Below, in pieces: positions 1-10,537 of a stretch of 58,987 nt of DNA. The position numbers and the translations under genes are program-made. The stretch covers positions 1 to 58,987 of the forward strand of contig NZ_QOUX01000019.1 of the NCBI RefSeq assembly GCF_004116265.1, in the 5' to 3' direction. Under the pieces are notes generated by a model, which had not been told where the DNA came from, ran no database searches, and saw nothing but the letters and a program-made list of their open reading frames with translations. Positions within the stretch are counted from its first letter, which is position 1; the number at the start of each line of letters is the position of its first letter. This stretch comes from Anaerobacillus alkaliphilus. Its GTDB lineage: Bacteria > Bacillota > Bacilli > Bacillales > Anaerobacillaceae.

Positions 1-1
1 G

Positions 2-88
2 AATTACTACAACAATTATAGATACCAATGGGATTTAAAAAAGATGACCCCTGTACAGTACAGAGATCATCTTCTTAACGCTGCCTAG
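2..88 (+). CDS. IS3-family transposase OrfB, C-terminal end (partial)
   Basis: Reading from base 2 gives 28 codons and a TAG stop at 86-88. The peptide begins NYYNNYRYQW, continues LKKMTPVQYRDHLL and ends NAA. The pattern of Tyr-Tyr-Asn-Asn, Arg-Tyr-Gln and then (M)(T/S)PVQYR is the hallmark C-terminus of the integrase-core (rve) transposases of the IS3 family, IS150-like group. The catalytic DDE residues lie upstream of the window, so it cannot be said whether the copy is intact. Confidence 0.72.
   Translation, partial: NYYNNYRYQWDLKKMTPVQYRDHLLNAA
41..75 (+). terminator. hairpin at the end of the transposase gene
   Basis: AAGATGA (41-47) pairs with TCATCTT (67-73), with CTGTA/TACAG pairing inside. 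It overlaps the 3' end of the transposase reading frame. No good T-run follows directly, so it may be a weak terminator or a structure that limits read-through of the insertion sequence. Confidence 0.3.
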
Positions 89-259
89 TCTTTTTTTAAA
101 ATGTCCTTTACAAGGGGTACAGTTTAGGTTTGCTTCTGGCTTTTTAATCAAAATACATATATTCATAGGAGAAATAACATATACATGTCATTACAAGTTA
201 ATTGCCTAGTTATGTTAAACTATATCTACCTGAATTATAGATGAGAAAGGGAAGTAACA

Positions 260-1633
260 ATGGCGAAACGTAAAACGAAGTTTGTTTGTCAAGATTGTGG
301 TTATGAGTCAACGAAATGGATGGGGAAATGCCCTGGCTGCCAAAGTTGGAATTCAATGGTAGAGGAGTTTGAAGAGCAGGATAGTAAGAAAAGAGGGTTT
401 GTTACCTCTGGTGGTTCTGCAAGTAAGAAGCCACAACCAATAACAGAAATTGAACGTGATTTAGAGCAAAGAATTAGTACCAATATGGTAGAGCTTAATC
501 GAGTGTTAGGTGGAGGAATTGTTCCGGGCTCATTAGTACTTGTCGGTGGTGATCCTGGGATCGGAAAGTCAACATTATTATTGCAAGTTTCAGCCAAGTT
601 AGCACAAAATAATCATAGAGTATTGTACATATCTGGTGAAGAATCTGTAAAACAGACAAAAATTAGAGCTGACCGTTTAGATATCACATCCAGTAACTTA
701 TTTGTTCTAGCTGAAACAGACTTAGAAATTATTGAAAAGGCTATTGATGAAATAACACCTGCATTAGTAGTCATTGATTCTATCCAAACTGTCTATATGG
801 CTGATATTACTTCAGCACCGGGAAGTGTGTCACAGGTAAGAGAAAGTACCGCTACATTAATGAGAGTCGCAAAAACGAAAGGCATTGCTATTTTTATCGT
901 TGGCCATGTTACGAAGCAAGGAGCAATTGCGGGGCCGAGATTACTCGAGCACATGGTTGATTCTGTTCTTTACTTTGAAGGAGAACGTCACCATACGTAT
1001 CGAATACTTAGAGCAGTAAAAAATCGATTTGGCTCAACAAACGAAATAGGGATTTTTGAAATGAAAGAAGTTGGTCTTGAGGAAGTCTTGAATCCATCGG
1101 AGATCTTTCTAGAAGAACGATCGCAAGGAGCTTCCGGCTCTATCGTTGTTGCTTCAATGGAAGGTACAAGAACTGTCTTAGTGGAACTACAAGCTTTAGT
1201 TTCTCCAACGACATTTGGTAACCCTAGGAGAATGGCCACAGGAATTGATCATAATCGAGTTTCATTATTAATGGCTGTACTAGAAAAGCGAGTCGGACTC
1301 TTGCTACAAAACCAAGATGCCTATTTAAATGTGGCTGGTGGAGTGCGCTTAGATGAACCAGCTGTAGACTTAGGGATTGCGATTAGTATTGCTTCTAGTT
1401 TTCGTGATTACCCTACGAGTCCAACAGATGTAGCTATTGGAGAAATTGGTTTAACAGGCGAAGTCCGCAGAGTGTCACGAATTGAGCAACGGGTACTAGA
1501 AGCAGCCAAACTAGGATTTAAGAGAGTAATTATACCAGAAAAAAACATTGGTGGTTGGAATATACCTAATGGAATATCAGTAGTGGGTGTATCTACAGTA
1601 AAAGAAGCTTTAGACATCTTGATGGGGGGTTAA
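260..1633 (+). CDS. radA: DNA repair protein RadA (Sms)
   Basis: RadA is a RecA-like hexameric ATPase that drives branch migration of recombination intermediates and helps in repair and transformation. At 457 aa it has the family length. An N-terminal zinc finger is formed by Cys10, Cys13, Cys24 and Cys27; a Walker A motif GDPGIGKST sits at about 97-105; the RadA signature KNRFGSTNE is near 253; the C-terminus is the Lon-protease-like domain. An SD GAAAGGGAAG precedes ATG 260. disA follows after 4 bases. Upstream is an insertion sequence rather than clpC, so transcription may have been uncoupled from the heat-shock ctsR operon (inference). Confidence 0.97.
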   Translation: MAKRKTKFVCQDCGYESTKWMGKCPGCQSWNSMVEEFEEQDSKKRGFVTSGGSASKKPQPITEIERDLEQRISTNMVELNRVLGGGIVPGSLVLVGGDPGIGKSTLLLQVSAKLAQNNHRVLYISGEESVKQTKIRADRLDITSSNLFVLAETDLEIIEKAIDEITPALVVIDSIQTVYMADITSAPGSVSQVRESTATLMRVAKTKGIAIFIVGHVTKQGAIAGPRLLEHMVDSVLYFEGERHHTYRILRAVKNRFGSTNEIGIFEMKEVGLEEVLNPSEIFLEERSQGASGSIVVASMEGTRTVLVELQALVSPTTFGNPRRMATGIDHNRVSLLMAVLEKRVGLLLQNQDAYLNVAGGVRLDEPAVDLGIAISIASSFRDYPTSPTDVAIGEIGLTGEVRRVSRIEQRVLEAAKLGFKRVIIPEKNIGGWNIPNGISVVGVSTVKEALDILMGG

Positions 1634-1637
1634 GGAG

Positions 1638-2711
1638 TTGGACCATAGTAATAAAACGGCATTTATAAATGATGTTTTAAAATTAGTTGCACCCGGTACA
1701 CCACTGCGTGAAGGTATTGATAATGTACTACGGGCAAAAACAGGTGGACTCATTGTATTAGGATATAACAATGAAATGATGAACATTGTCGATGGCGGTT
1801 TTTTTATCAATTGTGAATTTTCACCAGCATATTTATATGAATTAGCCAAGATGGATGGAGCCATTATTCTAAGTGAAGACGCCGGGAGAATACTGTACGC
1901 GAATACCCAACTCGTTCCTAACCCTTCCATATCTTCATCTGAAACAGGAATTAGACATCGGACAGCCGAGCGAGTGGCTCGCCAAACCAATAATTTAGTT
2001 ATTTCAATATCACAACGACGAAATGTAATTACACTTTATCAAGGTGAGTTTCGTTATTCATTAAAGGATATTGGTGTGATATTAACAAAGGCAAATCAAG
2101 CGATTCAAACACTAGAAAAGTATAAATCTGTATTGGACCAGGGGATTACTAATTTAGGTGCACTAGAATTTGAAGAGTTGGTTACTTTTCAAGAAGTTGC
2201 TCAAGTAATTCACCGAGTTGAAATGGTTCTCCGGATTAAAAGTGAAATCTTAAATTATGTAAATGAACTTGGGGATGAAGGTCGCTTAATTTCCATGCAA
2301 CTTGAAGAATTAGTCTCTAATGTAGAGAAGGAAGCAGGACTTTTAATTAAAGATTATGTCAAAGATCCTAGTCAGGACGAACAAGTGATTTTGCGGCACT
2401 TGAAGAAGTTGTCAAATGATGAATTACTTGATGATCAGGTCATCGTAAAGCTTTTGGGCTTTTCAAAAAATATTAACTTCTCGGAGCATACAATTACCCC
2501 TAGAGGTTACCGAATATTAAATAAAATCCCTCGTATTCCACCTGTGGTAGTCGATAATTTAGTTGAGAAGTTTGAAGATATTAGACAAATCATGAGAGCT
2601 TCAATTGAGGAACTAGACGATGTAGACGGAATTGGTGAGGCAAGGGCCAAGAAGATTAAAGATGGGCTAAATAGAATACAAGAACAGCTATTTATTGATC
2701 GACATATTTGA
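1638..2711 (+). CDS. disA: diadenylate cyclase DisA (DNA integrity scanning protein)
   Basis: DisA condenses two ATP into c-di-AMP and scans DNA for branched structures, delaying sporulation when damage is found. The 357-aa protein has the DAC domain with DGA at residues 73-75 and RHR at 106-108, the two catalytic motifs, a central helical spine, and a C-terminal helix-hairpin-helix DNA-binding domain ([14 protein letters not shown] near 330). The start is TTG 1638, about 8 bases after a run of six G (1624-1629). It directly follows radA, the usual pairing; RadA is known to interact with DisA in B. subtilis. Confidence 0.97.
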   Translation: MDHSNKTAFINDVLKLVAPGTPLREGIDNVLRAKTGGLIVLGYNNEMMNIVDGGFFINCEFSPAYLYELAKMDGAIILSEDAGRILYANTQLVPNPSISSSETGIRHRTAERVARQTNNLVISISQRRNVITLYQGEFRYSLKDIGVILTKANQAIQTLEKYKSVLDQGITNLGALEFEELVTFQEVAQVIHRVEMVLRIKSEILNYVNELGDEGRLISMQLEELVSNVEKEAGLLIKDYVKDPSQDEQVILRHLKKLSNDELLDDQVIVKLLGFSKNINFSEHTITPRGYRILNKIPRIPPVVVDNLVEKFEDIRQIMRASIEELDDVDGIGEARAKKIKDGLNRIQEQLFIDRHI

Positions 2712-2720
2712 AGAAATTTC

Positions 2721-2749
2721 TTGACTGTCGATTATATTGACGATATAAT
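2721..2749 (+). promoter_or_regulatory. sigma-A promoter before the PIN/TRAM gene
   Basis: TTGACT (2721-2726), a 17-base spacer, then TATAAT (2744-2749). It lies just after the disA stop and gives the next gene its own start signal. Further TTGAC motifs at 2769 and 2861 have weaker -10 partners. Confidence 0.65.
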
Positions 2750-2905
2750 AAAATATTTTTATAAAAATTGACAATCAATCCCGACTTTGTTATTTTAAAA
2801 CTATGTATAATTTGATAATTTCTTCAAAGAAATTAGAAAAATTGCATACATTTTAAAGTTTGACCTTTGAAATAAATGTCTATACTGATAGAGGAGGTGA
2901 AATAG

Positions 2906-3994
2906 ATGCTGAGATGGATAGTAAAACTATTCTTTGTTTTTATCGGTGGAACATTAGGGTATTTATTTGTTCCAGAATTAATACAAATCTTAAATTTTGG
3001 GTTGTCTAATTGGTTCACAAATGCCTATGTGGGTGCTGCAATCGGTGCAATTATATTTTATTTATCTTCATTTTGGATTACAGATTATGTTGTAGGTTTA
3101 ATTCGTTTAGTAGAGGAAAAATTAGTTAAGGCTCCTGTTACAGATGTTCTATTTGGAACAATGGGGATCATTTTTGGGCTAATAGTTGCGTTTTTAATTG
3201 TCTTACCTCTAAATACAATAAACCTTCCTATACTTAGTTCTGTATTACCAATCTTCTTAACTATATTATTAGGGTATTTAGGGTATCAGGTTGGATTTAA
3301 AAAACGTGATGAATTGGTTAACTTATTCACACGAAAAAATGAAAGAAAAAAAGAAATTGATGAAGTAGTGAAAGAAAGACACGGTGTTGAGTTGAAAATT
3401 TTAGATACAAGCGTGATTATTGACGGAAGAATCGCAGACATTTGTCAAACTGGGTTTCTTGAGGGGACTCTTGTAATTCCTCAATTCGTACTTGAAGAAT
3501 TGCAACACATTGCTGATTCTTCGGACGTTCTAAAAAGAAACCGTGGCCGCCGTGGCTTAGATATATTGAATAAAATCCAGAAAGAATTATCAATTAATGT
3601 AGAGATTTATGAAGGCGATTTTGATGACATACAAGAGGTTGATAGTAAATTAGTAAAGCTTGCAAAATTAGTTTCTGGGCTCGTTGTTACAAATGATTTT
3701 AACTTAAATAAGGTCTGTGATCTTCAAGGAGTACCAGTATTGAACATTAATGATCTAGCAAATGCAGTAAAGCCAATTGTCTTACCTGGTGAAGAACTTC
3801 ATATCCAAGTAATTAAAGATGGTAAAGAGCATAATCAAGGAATTGCCTATTTAGATGACGGAACAATGATCGTTGTCGAGGGTGGCCGTGATCATATTGG
3901 TAAGCACATTGATGTAGTAGTGACGAGTGTACTACAAACATCGGCGGGCAGAATGATCTTTGCAAAGCCAAAATTGTTAGAAAAGGCATTATAG
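2906..3994 (+). CDS. membrane-anchored PIN/TRAM-domain protein (YacL type)
   Basis: A 362-aa protein with about four N-terminal membrane segments (roughly 5-30, 40-60, 82-103 and 110-130), then a PIN domain beginning at [11 protein letters not shown] with acidic residues Asp167 and Asp173 of the expected metal site, and a C-terminal TRAM RNA-binding domain (about 290-355). PIN domains are typically Mg-dependent ribonucleases, so this is a candidate membrane-tethered RNase; the substrate is unknown. It matches B. subtilis YacL in order and length. The SD GAGGAGGTG lies 8 bases before ATG 2906. Confidence 0.93.
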   Translation: MLRWIVKLFFVFIGGTLGYLFVPELIQILNFGLSNWFTNAYVGAAIGAIIFYLSSFWITDYVVGLIRLVEEKLVKAPVTDVLFGTMGIIFGLIVAFLIVLPLNTINLPILSSVLPIFLTILLGYLGYQVGFKKRDELVNLFTRKNERKKEIDEVVKERHGVELKILDTSVIIDGRIADICQTGFLEGTLVIPQFVLEELQHIADSSDVLKRNRGRRGLDILNKIQKELSINVEIYEGDFDDIQEVDSKLVKLAKLVSGLVVTNDFNLNKVCDLQGVPVLNINDLANAVKPIVLPGEELHIQVIKDGKEHNQGIAYLDDGTMIVVEGGRDHIGKHIDVVVTSVLQTSAGRMIFAKPKLLEKAL

Positions 3995-4045
3995 ATAGTT
4001 ATAGTAAAAGCAAAAAGCCTAGAAGCCTCAAAATGAACTTTTAAA

Positions 4046-4087
4046 AAACGTTAGGTTAGAGTTTTCTGACCTAACGTTTCCTTTTTA
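4046..4087 (+). terminator. rho-independent terminator after the PIN/TRAM gene
   Basis: A 15-bp stem (AAACGTTAGGTTAGA 4046-4060 with 4065-4079, one G-U pair) with a 4-base loop, followed by CCTTTTTA. Confidence 0.85.
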
Positions 4088-4150
4088 TGCAGAGTTCGTT
4101 ATAATCATAGCGATGATATATTATTTAGGTGGATGGGAGAACAAAGATTG

Positions 4151-4846
4151 ATGAATTATTCAGTAGTAATCCCTGCGGCTGGCCAAGGAAAGAGGATGAA
4201 GTTAAATCACAATAAACAGTTTTTGCAGTTAGAAAACAAGCCTGTTATTATTCACACCTTAGAAATTTTTCAACAGGACGAATGGTGTAAGGAGATTATT
4301 GTGGTTGCTAATCCGAATGAAGCTGAGCAAATAAGGGACTTAACGAATACATATAGAATTACGAAAGCGAAACAAATCGTCTCAGGCGGAAGCGAAAGAC
4401 AACATAGTGTATATAATGGTTTAAAGGCCGTAAAAGATAGTGAGATTGTTCTTATCCATGATGGAGCACGTCCATTCGTAGAGGAAGACCTCATACATAA
4501 ATTAGTCATTGAAACTGACAGAAGTGATGCTGCGATATTGGCAGTACCAATCAAGGATACGGTAAAAGAATGTATTGAGTCTACTATTACACACACAGTA
4601 GATCGGTCTAGTTTATATTCAGCACAAACACCTCAAGCATTCAGCCTAAAAACTATATTGGAAGCACATAAGTTAGCAGAAGAAAACCAGTTTTTAGGTA
4701 CTGATGATGCTAGTTTGGTTGAAAACTTGCAAAAAAAAGTTTCAATCGTTATGGGAGATTATTTTAATATAAAGCTAACAACGCAAGAGGACATCGTTTT
4801 TGCACGATCTATCTTACAAGTAAAGCGAGGAGCTGTTGAGTTATGA
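4151..4846 (+). CDS. ispD: 2-C-methyl-D-erythritol 4-phosphate cytidylyltransferase
   Basis: IspD transfers CMP from CTP to methylerythritol phosphate, the third step of the non-mevalonate isoprenoid pathway. The N-terminal nucleotidyltransferase motif [12 protein letters not shown] and the later IHDGARPF and APIKDT-like motif (AVPIKDTVK) are present. I chose ATG 4151 (231 aa) over an in-frame ATG at 4133, because GGGAGA at 4135-4140 is well placed for 4151 and homologs begin close to this Met; TTG 4148 is also possible. It overlaps ispF by ATGA, indicating coupled translation. Confidence 0.95.
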   Translation: MNYSVVIPAAGQGKRMKLNHNKQFLQLENKPVIIHTLEIFQQDEWCKEIIVVANPNEAEQIRDLTNTYRITKAKQIVSGGSERQHSVYNGLKAVKDSEIVLIHDGARPFVEEDLIHKLVIETDRSDAAILAVPIKDTVKECIESTITHTVDRSSLYSAQTPQAFSLKTILEAHKLAEENQFLGTDDASLVENLQKKVSIVMGDYFNIKLTTQEDIVFARSILQVKRGAVEL

Positions 4847-5316
4847 GAATTGGACAAGGTTATGATGTACATCAGTTAGTTGAAGGAAGGCCATTAATTA
4901 TTGGTGGAATTGAAATACCTCATGAAAAGGGCTTATTAGGACATTCCGATGCTGATGTTTTGTTGCATACAGTTGCTGATGCAATTTTAGGTGCAATTGC
5001 CCAAGGAGATATTGGTAAACATTTTCCTGATACTGATCCTGCTTATAAGGGAGCAGACTCCGCTAAGCTTTTATCGCATGTCTGGGAATTAGTAAAGAAA
5101 AAGGGGTATAAGTTAGGGAACATTGACTGTACAATTATTGCCCAAAGGCCTAAAATGGCTCCGCATATACCTCAGATGAGACAACGCATCAGTGACTTGC
5201 TTGAGGCTGAACTTGATCAAGTCAATGTTAAGGCGACAACGACAGAGAAGTTAGGATTTTGCGGAAGAGAAGAAGGAATAGCAGCACTTGCGACTGTTTT
5301 ATTAGTTAAAATATAA
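4843..5316 (+). CDS. ispF: 2-C-methyl-D-erythritol 2,4-cyclodiphosphate synthase
   Basis: IspF forms the cyclic diphosphate two steps after IspD in the MEP isoprenoid pathway. At 157 aa it has the family length, with the zinc ligands Asp8, His10 and His42 (motifs GYDVH and [11 protein letters not shown]) and a C-terminal [13 protein letters not shown] nucleotide-contact motif. Its start codon overlaps the ispD stop, so the two enzymes are probably made together. IspE is not in this window. Confidence 0.97.
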   Translation: MRIGQGYDVHQLVEGRPLIIGGIEIPHEKGLLGHSDADVLLHTVADAILGAIAQGDIGKHFPDTDPAYKGADSAKLLSHVWELVKKKGYKLGNIDCTIIAQRPKMAPHIPQMRQRISDLLEAELDQVNVKATTTEKLGFCGREEGIAALATVLLVKI

Positions 5317-5321
5317 AATCA

Positions 5322-5405
5322 AAAATGCAAGATGTAGAATGGTGTGAGAATTGCTATGAAGACATCACACACTAATCCTACATTTTACATTCTACCTTCT
5401 ACATT
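5322..5405. repeat. intergenic hairpin with 7-bp repeats, copy A
   Basis: Between ispF and gltX. The left arm carries GATGTAGAATGGTGTGAG; the right arm carries TCACAC and then a run of 7-bp units (ACATTTT, ACATTCT, ACCTTCT, ACATT). The arms TGTAGAATG/CATTCTAC and GTGTGA/TCACAC are complementary. It belongs to the same family as copies at 7834, 11931 and 46513. Confidence 0.6.
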
Positions 5406-5448
5406 ATAAAATAAGAAAAGTTATATGAGGAAATGGATGGTGTTACAT

Positions 5449-6903
5449 ATGTCAAAACAAGTAAGAGTTCGTTTTGCCCCAAGTCCGACAGGGCATTTGC
5501 ATATTGGTGGAGCTAGGTCTGCACTATTTAACTACTTATTCGCTCGTAATCAAGGTGGAAAGTTTATCGTACGTATAGAAGATACAGACCAAGCAAGAAA
5601 TGTTGATACTGCTCAAGAAAAGTTACTAGAGAGCATGAAGTGGTTAGGAATTGAGTGGGATGAAAGTGTTGATATCGGTGGTGAATTTGGTCCATATCGT
5701 TGTATGGATCGACTAGACATTTACAAAGAACACATTGAGAAGTTAATTAGTATGGGGAAAGCCTATTACTGCTACATGACAGAAGAAGAAAGTGAAAAAG
5801 AAAGAGAAGAGCAGGTAGCAAGAGGTGAGACACCTAAGTATAGTGGCCGAGATCGTCACCTAACACAAGCAGAGCGTGACGCATATGAAAAAGAGGGACG
5901 CAAGCCTGTTGTTCGCTTTTTTGTTCCTGAAGGTCAAGAAGTAGTGGTAGATGATGCTATCCGTGGCAGAGTAAGCTTTGAAACAGATGGCATTGGCGAT
6001 TTTATCATTGCTAGACGCGATGGTATTCCAATGTATAACTTTGCAGTAGTTGTTGATGATCACTTAATGCAAATTTCTCATGTCATTCGTGGAGAAGAAC
6101 ATTTATCAAATGCTCCTCGCCAAGTATTGTTGTTTGAGGCTTTTGGCTGGGAAACTCCAAAGTTTGCTCATGCATCGTTAATTCTAAATCAAGACCGTCA
6201 AAAAATGAGTAAGCGTGATGAATCAATTATTCAGTTTGTAGAGCAATATCGTGATCTAGGCTATTTACCAGAAGCACTTGTAAACTTTCTTTCACTTTTA
6301 GGTTGGTCGCCGGTAGGAGAAGAAGAGATTTTTACGAAAGAAGAATTGATTGAACAGTTCAGTTTAGAGAGAGTTTCTAAAGCTCCGGCTGTTTTTGATA
6401 CACAAAAGCTAGAGTGGATGAATAATCAATATATGAAGAAGGCAGATCAAGACAGAGTTGTTGAACTGGCATTGCCACATTTAGTTAATAGTGGTAAACT
6501 TCCAGTAGAAATGTCTGATGATCAATTAGCTTGGGCCCACGACTTAATTTTACTTCATCAAGAAAAGATGAGTTATGGAGCAGAAATTGTTGAGCTAACA
6601 GAGTTGTTCTTTAAGTCTGAAATTGAGTATAATGAAGAAGCGAAAGCTGTTTTAGCAGAGGAGCAAGTACCTACAGTACTAACAGAGTTTAAAGCTCAGT
6701 TAGAGGCACTAACTACTTTTACAGCAGAAGATATCAAGGCTGCAACAAAAGCAACTCAAAAAGCGACTGGACAAAAAGGCAAGCAGTTATTCATGCCAAT
6801 CCGTGTAGCCACCACAGGACAAACACACGGACCTGATCTTCCGCAAGCGATTAGCTTGTTAGGAAAAGAAATTGTTATAAATCGCCTACAAGGATTATTA
6901 TAG
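5449..6903 (+). CDS. gltX: glutamyl-tRNA synthetase
   Basis: Class I synthetase charging tRNA-Glu; in Firmicutes lacking GlnRS it normally also charges tRNA-Gln for later amidation. The 484-aa protein has the HIGH-type motif HLHIG at 16-20 and KMSKR at 252-256. I chose ATG 5449, preceded by GGATGGTG at 5435, because homologs start right before [11 protein letters not shown]; an in-frame ATG at 5425 would add eight residues. The gltX-cysE-cysS order is typical of bacilli. Confidence 0.97.
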   Translation: MSKQVRVRFAPSPTGHLHIGGARSALFNYLFARNQGGKFIVRIEDTDQARNVDTAQEKLLESMKWLGIEWDESVDIGGEFGPYRCMDRLDIYKEHIEKLISMGKAYYCYMTEEESEKEREEQVARGETPKYSGRDRHLTQAERDAYEKEGRKPVVRFFVPEGQEVVVDDAIRGRVSFETDGIGDFIIARRDGIPMYNFAVVVDDHLMQISHVIRGEEHLSNAPRQVLLFEAFGWETPKFAHASLILNQDRQKMSKRDESIIQFVEQYRDLGYLPEALVNFLSLLGWSPVGEEEIFTKEELIEQFSLERVSKAPAVFDTQKLEWMNNQYMKKADQDRVVELALPHLVNSGKLPVEMSDDQLAWAHDLILLHQEKMSYGAEIVELTELFFKSEIEYNEEAKAVLAEEQVPTVLTEFKAQLEALTTFTAEDIKAATKATQKATGQKGKQLFMPIRVATTGQTHGPDLPQAISLLGKEIVINRLQGLL

Positions 6904-6919
6904 AAAACGTTGATGAGGA

Positions 6920-7141
6920 TAAGTAAAAAGATTTATTCTTCATAGAGAGAATTGCCTAGGCTGAAAGCAGTTTAAGAATAAACTTTTGAAATGCCCCTCT
7001 GAGTCTTCTGCTAAAAAGCGTGAGCTAAGTAAGTAGAAGCGGTACTCTCCGTTATAGAGCAAAGAGGAGTATGTAATACTCAAACAGAGTGGAACCGCGC
7101 ATCAAGCGTCTCTGTGCATTCGTGCACAGAGGCGTTTTTTT
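6920..7141 (+). promoter_or_regulatory. T-box leader, cysteine type, controlling cysE-cysS
   Basis: The conserved T-box sequence GTGGAACCGCG is at 7089-7099 and is followed by a strong terminator hairpin (7106-7141, loop TTCG, T-run). The upstream Stem I region contains AGAGA and GGCTGAAAG elements, and a TGC codon at 6992-6994 in a GAAATGC context fits a cysteine specifier. Uncharged tRNA-Cys would stabilise the antiterminator and allow transcription of cysE and cysS. The specifier assignment is from sequence context and not from a full fold. Confidence 0.88.
7106..7141 (+). terminator. T-box attenuator hairpin
   Basis: GCGTCTCTGTGCA (7106-7118) pairs with TGCACAGAGGCG, loop TTCG, followed by seven T. 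Confidence 0.9.
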
Positions 7142-7193
7142 ATACTTAATAAGATATTAACCCTAATTGGAGTTCTGAAGGGAGAGAGTTTGG

Positions 7194-7832
7194 TTGTTTA
7201 GAACATTACGAAATGATATTGATGTCGTTTTTGACCAAGACCCAGCAGCTAGAAGTAGACTAGAAGTGATATTTACCTATTCAGGACTTCATGCTATTTG
7301 GTGTCACCGCCTTGCTCATTGGTGTTGGAAAAAGAGAATGTTTTTCCTTGCAAGGTTTATTTCACAAGTGTCACGTTTTATTACAGGAATAGAAATTCAC
7401 CCTGGTGCAGTAATTGGCCAAAGACTATTTATTGATCATGGTATGGGTGTAGTCATTGGGGAAACATGTGAGATAGGAGATAATGTAACAATTTACCAGG
7501 GTGTAACATTAGGCGGAACTGGGAAAGAAAAAGGTAAACGACATCCAACAATTGAGGATAATGTCCTGATCGCATCTGGAGCAAAGATTTTAGGTTCAAT
7601 GACAATTGGGAAAAATTCTAGAATAGGTGCAGGTTCAGTAGTATTAAAAGAAGTACCGCCAAATTCTACAGTTGTGGGTATTCCAGGTCGTGTCGTCATG
7701 CAAGATGGCGTTAAGATTAGTAGGGACTTGGATCATATCAATTTACCAGATCCAGTTGCAGATAAATTTAAAGAATTAGAAGAAGAAATCAAACGACTTA
7801 GAAGTGAAGTAGAGATACTGAAAAATAAATAA
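7194..7832 (+). CDS. cysE: serine O-acetyltransferase
   Basis: CysE acetylates serine with acetyl-CoA to give O-acetylserine, the precursor of cysteine. The 212-aa protein is the short Firmicute form with a left-handed beta-helix; hexapeptide repeats and the active-site region [16 protein letters not shown] are clear. The C-terminal end is helical and charged. The start is TTG 7194 with GGGAGAG 7 bases upstream. It is expressed from the T-box leader together with cysS. Confidence 0.96.
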   Translation: MFRTLRNDIDVVFDQDPAARSRLEVIFTYSGLHAIWCHRLAHWCWKKRMFFLARFISQVSRFITGIEIHPGAVIGQRLFIDHGMGVVIGETCEIGDNVTIYQGVTLGGTGKEKGKRHPTIEDNVLIASGAKILGSMTIGKNSRIGAGSVVLKEVPPNSTVVGIPGRVVMQDGVKISRDLDHINLPDPVADKFKELEEEIKRLRSEVEILKNK

Positions 7833-7833
7833 C

Positions 7834-7932
7834 AATTAGGAATTGTCAATTTTGAATGGTTATTGTTTTGGTGTTGAACTTCGAAGCAATGCCCTAAGAC
7901 CAATTCATAATTCACAATTCATAATTCAAAAT
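7834..7932. repeat. intergenic hairpin with 7-bp repeats, copy B
   Basis: Between cysE and cysS. The left arm has AATT-containing 7-bp units (AATTAGG, AATTGTC, AATTTTG); the centre contains CTTCGAAGCA; the right arm has AATTCAT, AATTCAC, AATTCAT, AATTCAA. Left and right arms are broadly complementary. The central CTTCGAAGCA also occurs in copy C near 12140. Confidence 0.6.
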
Positions 7933-7955
7933 TTTGTTCAGAGGAGTGTAACTAA

Positions 7956-9356
7956 ATGGCGATTAAAGTTTATAACACGTTGTCGAGGCAGAAAGAAGTT
8001 TTTAAACCGCTTGAGGAAGGTAAGGTAAAAATGTACGTCTGCGGTCCAACTGTTTATAATTACATTCATATTGGGAACGCAAGGCCAGCCATTATATTTG
8101 ATATGGTACGAAGATACTTTGAGTTTCGTGGTTATGATGTAACATATATATCTAACTTCACAGATGTTGATGACAAATTGATTAATGCGGCAAAGGAATT
8201 AGGAGAAGATGTCCCAACAATTGCTGAGCGTTTTATTAATGCATATTTTGAAGATGTAGGGGCACTTGGGGTAAAGTGTGCTGACCATCATCCACGAGTA
8301 ACGGAAACTATGCCTGAAATTATTGAGTTTGTTCAGGGGCTTATCGATAAAGGTTTTGCTTACGAAGTAAGAGGAGATGTCTATTTTAGCACTAGAAAAT
8401 TTGAAGGTTACGGAAAACTTTCACAACAATCAATCGACGACCTTCAGTCGGGAGCTAGAATTGAAGTTGAACAACAGAAGGCAGACCCGTTGGATTTTGC
8501 GCTTTGGAAGAAAGCGAAGTCAGGAGAAATTTCATGGGAAAGCCCATGGGGAGAAGGAAGACCAGGGTGGCATATTGAGTGCTCTGCAATGGTCAAGAAA
8601 TATCTAGGGGATACGATCGATATACATGCTGGTGGTCAAGACCTTTCTTTCCCTCACCATGAAAATGAAATTGCTCAATCTGAAGCTATGACCGGTAAAA
8701 CGATGGCAAACTATTGGCTTCATAATGGGTATATTAATATTGATAATGAAAAAATGTCGAAATCTCTTGGGAACTTTATTTTAGTTCATGACATTATTAA
8801 AAAATACGATCCTGAAATTATCCGGTTTTTTATGCTAATGGCGCACTATCGGAGTCCAATTAATTTTAACGATGAGCTATTAAGTAGTGCAAAGAATGGG
8901 TTAGAACGTTTAAAAACAGCTGTAAAAAATTTGGAATATCGTTTAGAAGAAACGGCTAATCTGGGTAATAATGAAACTGAATGGTTAACAAAAGTGGAAG
9001 CTGAAAAAGAGAATTTTATCCGTGAAATGGATGATGATTTTAATAGCGCTAATGCAATTGCAACATTATTTGATTTAGCGAAGCTTGCAAATGTCTATTT
9101 AAGAGAAGACCATTCTTCAACGGCTGTCCTAGAGCGCTTTTTAGCAGTATTTAATGAGTTAGCAGACGTACTTGGTTTAGCCTTATCATCTCCGAGTGAA
9201 CTGCTTGATGAAGAGATTGATAAGTTAATTGAACAACGAAATGAAGCTAGAAAGAATAAAGACTTCGCGCTAGCTGATAAAATTCGTGATGAGCTAAAAG
9301 ATTTAAATATTGTATTAGAAGATACACCACAAGGAGTTCGTTGGAAGAGGGTTTAG
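7956..9356 (+). CDS. cysS: cysteinyl-tRNA synthetase
   Basis: Class I synthetase charging tRNA-Cys. The 466-aa protein has the zinc ligand Cys29, the HIGH-type motif HIGN at 38-41, KMSKS at 266-270 and the substrate/zinc region GWHIECS. An SD AGAGGAGTG precedes ATG 7956. Its mRNA is probably controlled by the cysteine T-box upstream of cysE. It runs almost directly into mrnC, 6 bases later. Confidence 0.97.
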   Translation: MAIKVYNTLSRQKEVFKPLEEGKVKMYVCGPTVYNYIHIGNARPAIIFDMVRRYFEFRGYDVTYISNFTDVDDKLINAAKELGEDVPTIAERFINAYFEDVGALGVKCADHHPRVTETMPEIIEFVQGLIDKGFAYEVRGDVYFSTRKFEGYGKLSQQSIDDLQSGARIEVEQQKADPLDFALWKKAKSGEISWESPWGEGRPGWHIECSAMVKKYLGDTIDIHAGGQDLSFPHHENEIAQSEAMTGKTMANYWLHNGYINIDNEKMSKSLGNFILVHDIIKKYDPEIIRFFMLMAHYRSPINFNDELLSSAKNGLERLKTAVKNLEYRLEETANLGNNETEWLTKVEAEKENFIREMDDDFNSANAIATLFDLAKLANVYLREDHSSTAVLERFLAVFNELADVLGLALSSPSELLDEEIDKLIEQRNEARKNKDFALADKIRDELKDLNIVLEDTPQGVRWKRV

Positions 9357-9362
9357 AAAATA

Positions 9363-9794
9363 ATGATGAAATTAACTGAATCAACAATCGATTTGCAACA
9401 GTTAAATGCATTAGCTTTGGCGTATATGGGTGACTCCATTCTTGATACTTACGTACGCTATCGTCTAATTGCATCGGGGAAAGTTAGGCCACAACAACTT
9501 CATAAGAAAGCAACGAGTTATGTATCAGCAAAGGCGCAGGCAGAAGTAATCAACTGCCTGCTTGCCACTGATTTTTTATCAGAGGAAGAAGTTGCGGTTG
9601 TCATGAGAGGTAGAAATGCAAAGCCTGGCAATATTCGCAGAAGTACAGATTTACAAACATATCGATTAAGCACAGCGTTCGAGGCTTTAATTGGATATCT
9701 TTATTTACTTAATAGATACGAGAGGCTAGACGAAGTCATTGCGAGAACATTTGCTATCCTCGAAAAAGAAGAAGGGAGTGAAACAAATGAGTAG
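9363..9794 (+). CDS. mrnC: Mini-ribonuclease III
   Basis: MrnC is a homodimeric RNase III-like enzyme that trims the ends of 23S rRNA precursors. At 143 aa it has the RNase III catalytic domain ([15 protein letters not shown] near residues 17-31) but no double-stranded RNA-binding domain, which is diagnostic. ATG 9366 is an equally plausible start. It lies between cysS and rlmB, overlaps rlmB by 8 bases, and so joins an rRNA-maturation pair. Confidence 0.95.
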   Translation: MMKLTESTIDLQQLNALALAYMGDSILDTYVRYRLIASGKVRPQQLHKKATSYVSAKAQAEVINCLLATDFLSEEEVAVVMRGRNAKPGNIRRSTDLQTYRLSTAFEALIGYLYLLNRYERLDEVIARTFAILEKEEGSETNE

Positions 9795-10536
9795 TGAATT
9801 TATTGTTGGTAAAAATCCAGTATTAGAAGCTTTACGCTCGGGTCATACGATTAATAAAATCTGGATTAGCGAAGGGACTCAAAAAGGACAAGTAAATCAA
9901 GTAATTGACCTAGCTAAGGAAAATGGCATTCAGTTTCAATTTGTTCCTAAGAAAAAGCTAGAGTCACTAGTTGATACGCAAAATCATCAAGGGATAGTTG
10001 CATCAGTAGCGGCGTATGAGTACGCAGAACTTGAGGATTTATTTATCAAAGCTCAAGAAAAAGGGGAAGAACCATTCTTCTTGTTGTTAGATGAAATTGA
10101 GGATCCACATAACCTCGGCTCTATACTTCGGACAGCCGATGCAGCTGGTGCTCACGGAGTAATAATTCCTAAACGTCGGGCGGTAGGTTTAACGGCTACT
10201 GTAGCTAAAGCATCTACAGGTGCAATTGAATATGTTCCTGTTGTAAGAGTAACAAATTTGGCTAGAACAATGGATGAACTTAAAAAACGTGGACTTTGGT
10301 TTGCCGGCACCGATGCCAAAGGAGATACAGATTTTAGACAAGCTAGTTTTGACTTGCCAATTGGGTTAGTTATTGGTAGTGAAGGAAAAGGAATGAGCCG
10401 TTTAATTAAAGAGAAATGTGATTTCTTACTCGGAATACCTATGCATGGGAAAGTAACTTCTCTTAATGCATCTGTTGCTGCTAGTCTTTTGATGTATGAG
10501 GTGCGTAGAAAGCGTAATCCAATAGGAACGAAGTGA
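9787..10536 (+). CDS. rlmB: 23S rRNA (guanosine-2'-O-)-methyltransferase RlmB
   Basis: TrmH/SpoU-family SPOUT methyltransferase that 2'-O-methylates a guanosine of 23S rRNA. The 249-aa protein has an N-terminal L30e-like RNA-binding domain ([14 protein letters not shown]) and the knot motifs [19 protein letters not shown] and [17 protein letters not shown] 9787 is preceded by GAAGGGAG; upstream in-frame Met codons lie within mrnC and are less likely. Confidence 0.95.
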   Translation: MSSEFIVGKNPVLEALRSGHTINKIWISEGTQKGQVNQVIDLAKENGIQFQFVPKKKLESLVDTQNHQGIVASVAAYEYAELEDLFIKAQEKGEEPFFLLLDEIEDPHNLGSILRTADAAGAHGVIIPKRRAVGLTATVAKASTGAIEYVPVVRVTNLARTMDELKKRGLWFAGTDAKGDTDFRQASFDLPIGLVIGSEGKGMSRLIKEKCDFLLGIPMHGKVTSLNASVAASLLMYEVRRKRNPIGTK

Positions 10537-10537
10537 G

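Larger units (their letters stand above)
1..121 (+). mobile_element. right end of an IS3-family insertion sequence (partial)
   Basis: The window opens inside the last codons of an IS3-type transposase and is followed by a probable right terminal repeat at 102-121, reading TGTCCTTTACAAGGGGTACA and ending in CA as IS3-family ends do. The left end lies outside the window, so target duplications cannot be checked. In related bacilli clpC usually precedes radA, so the element appears to sit between clpC and radA or to replace that junction. The family call rests on the transposase tail; the exact boundary is an inference. Confidence 0.7.
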
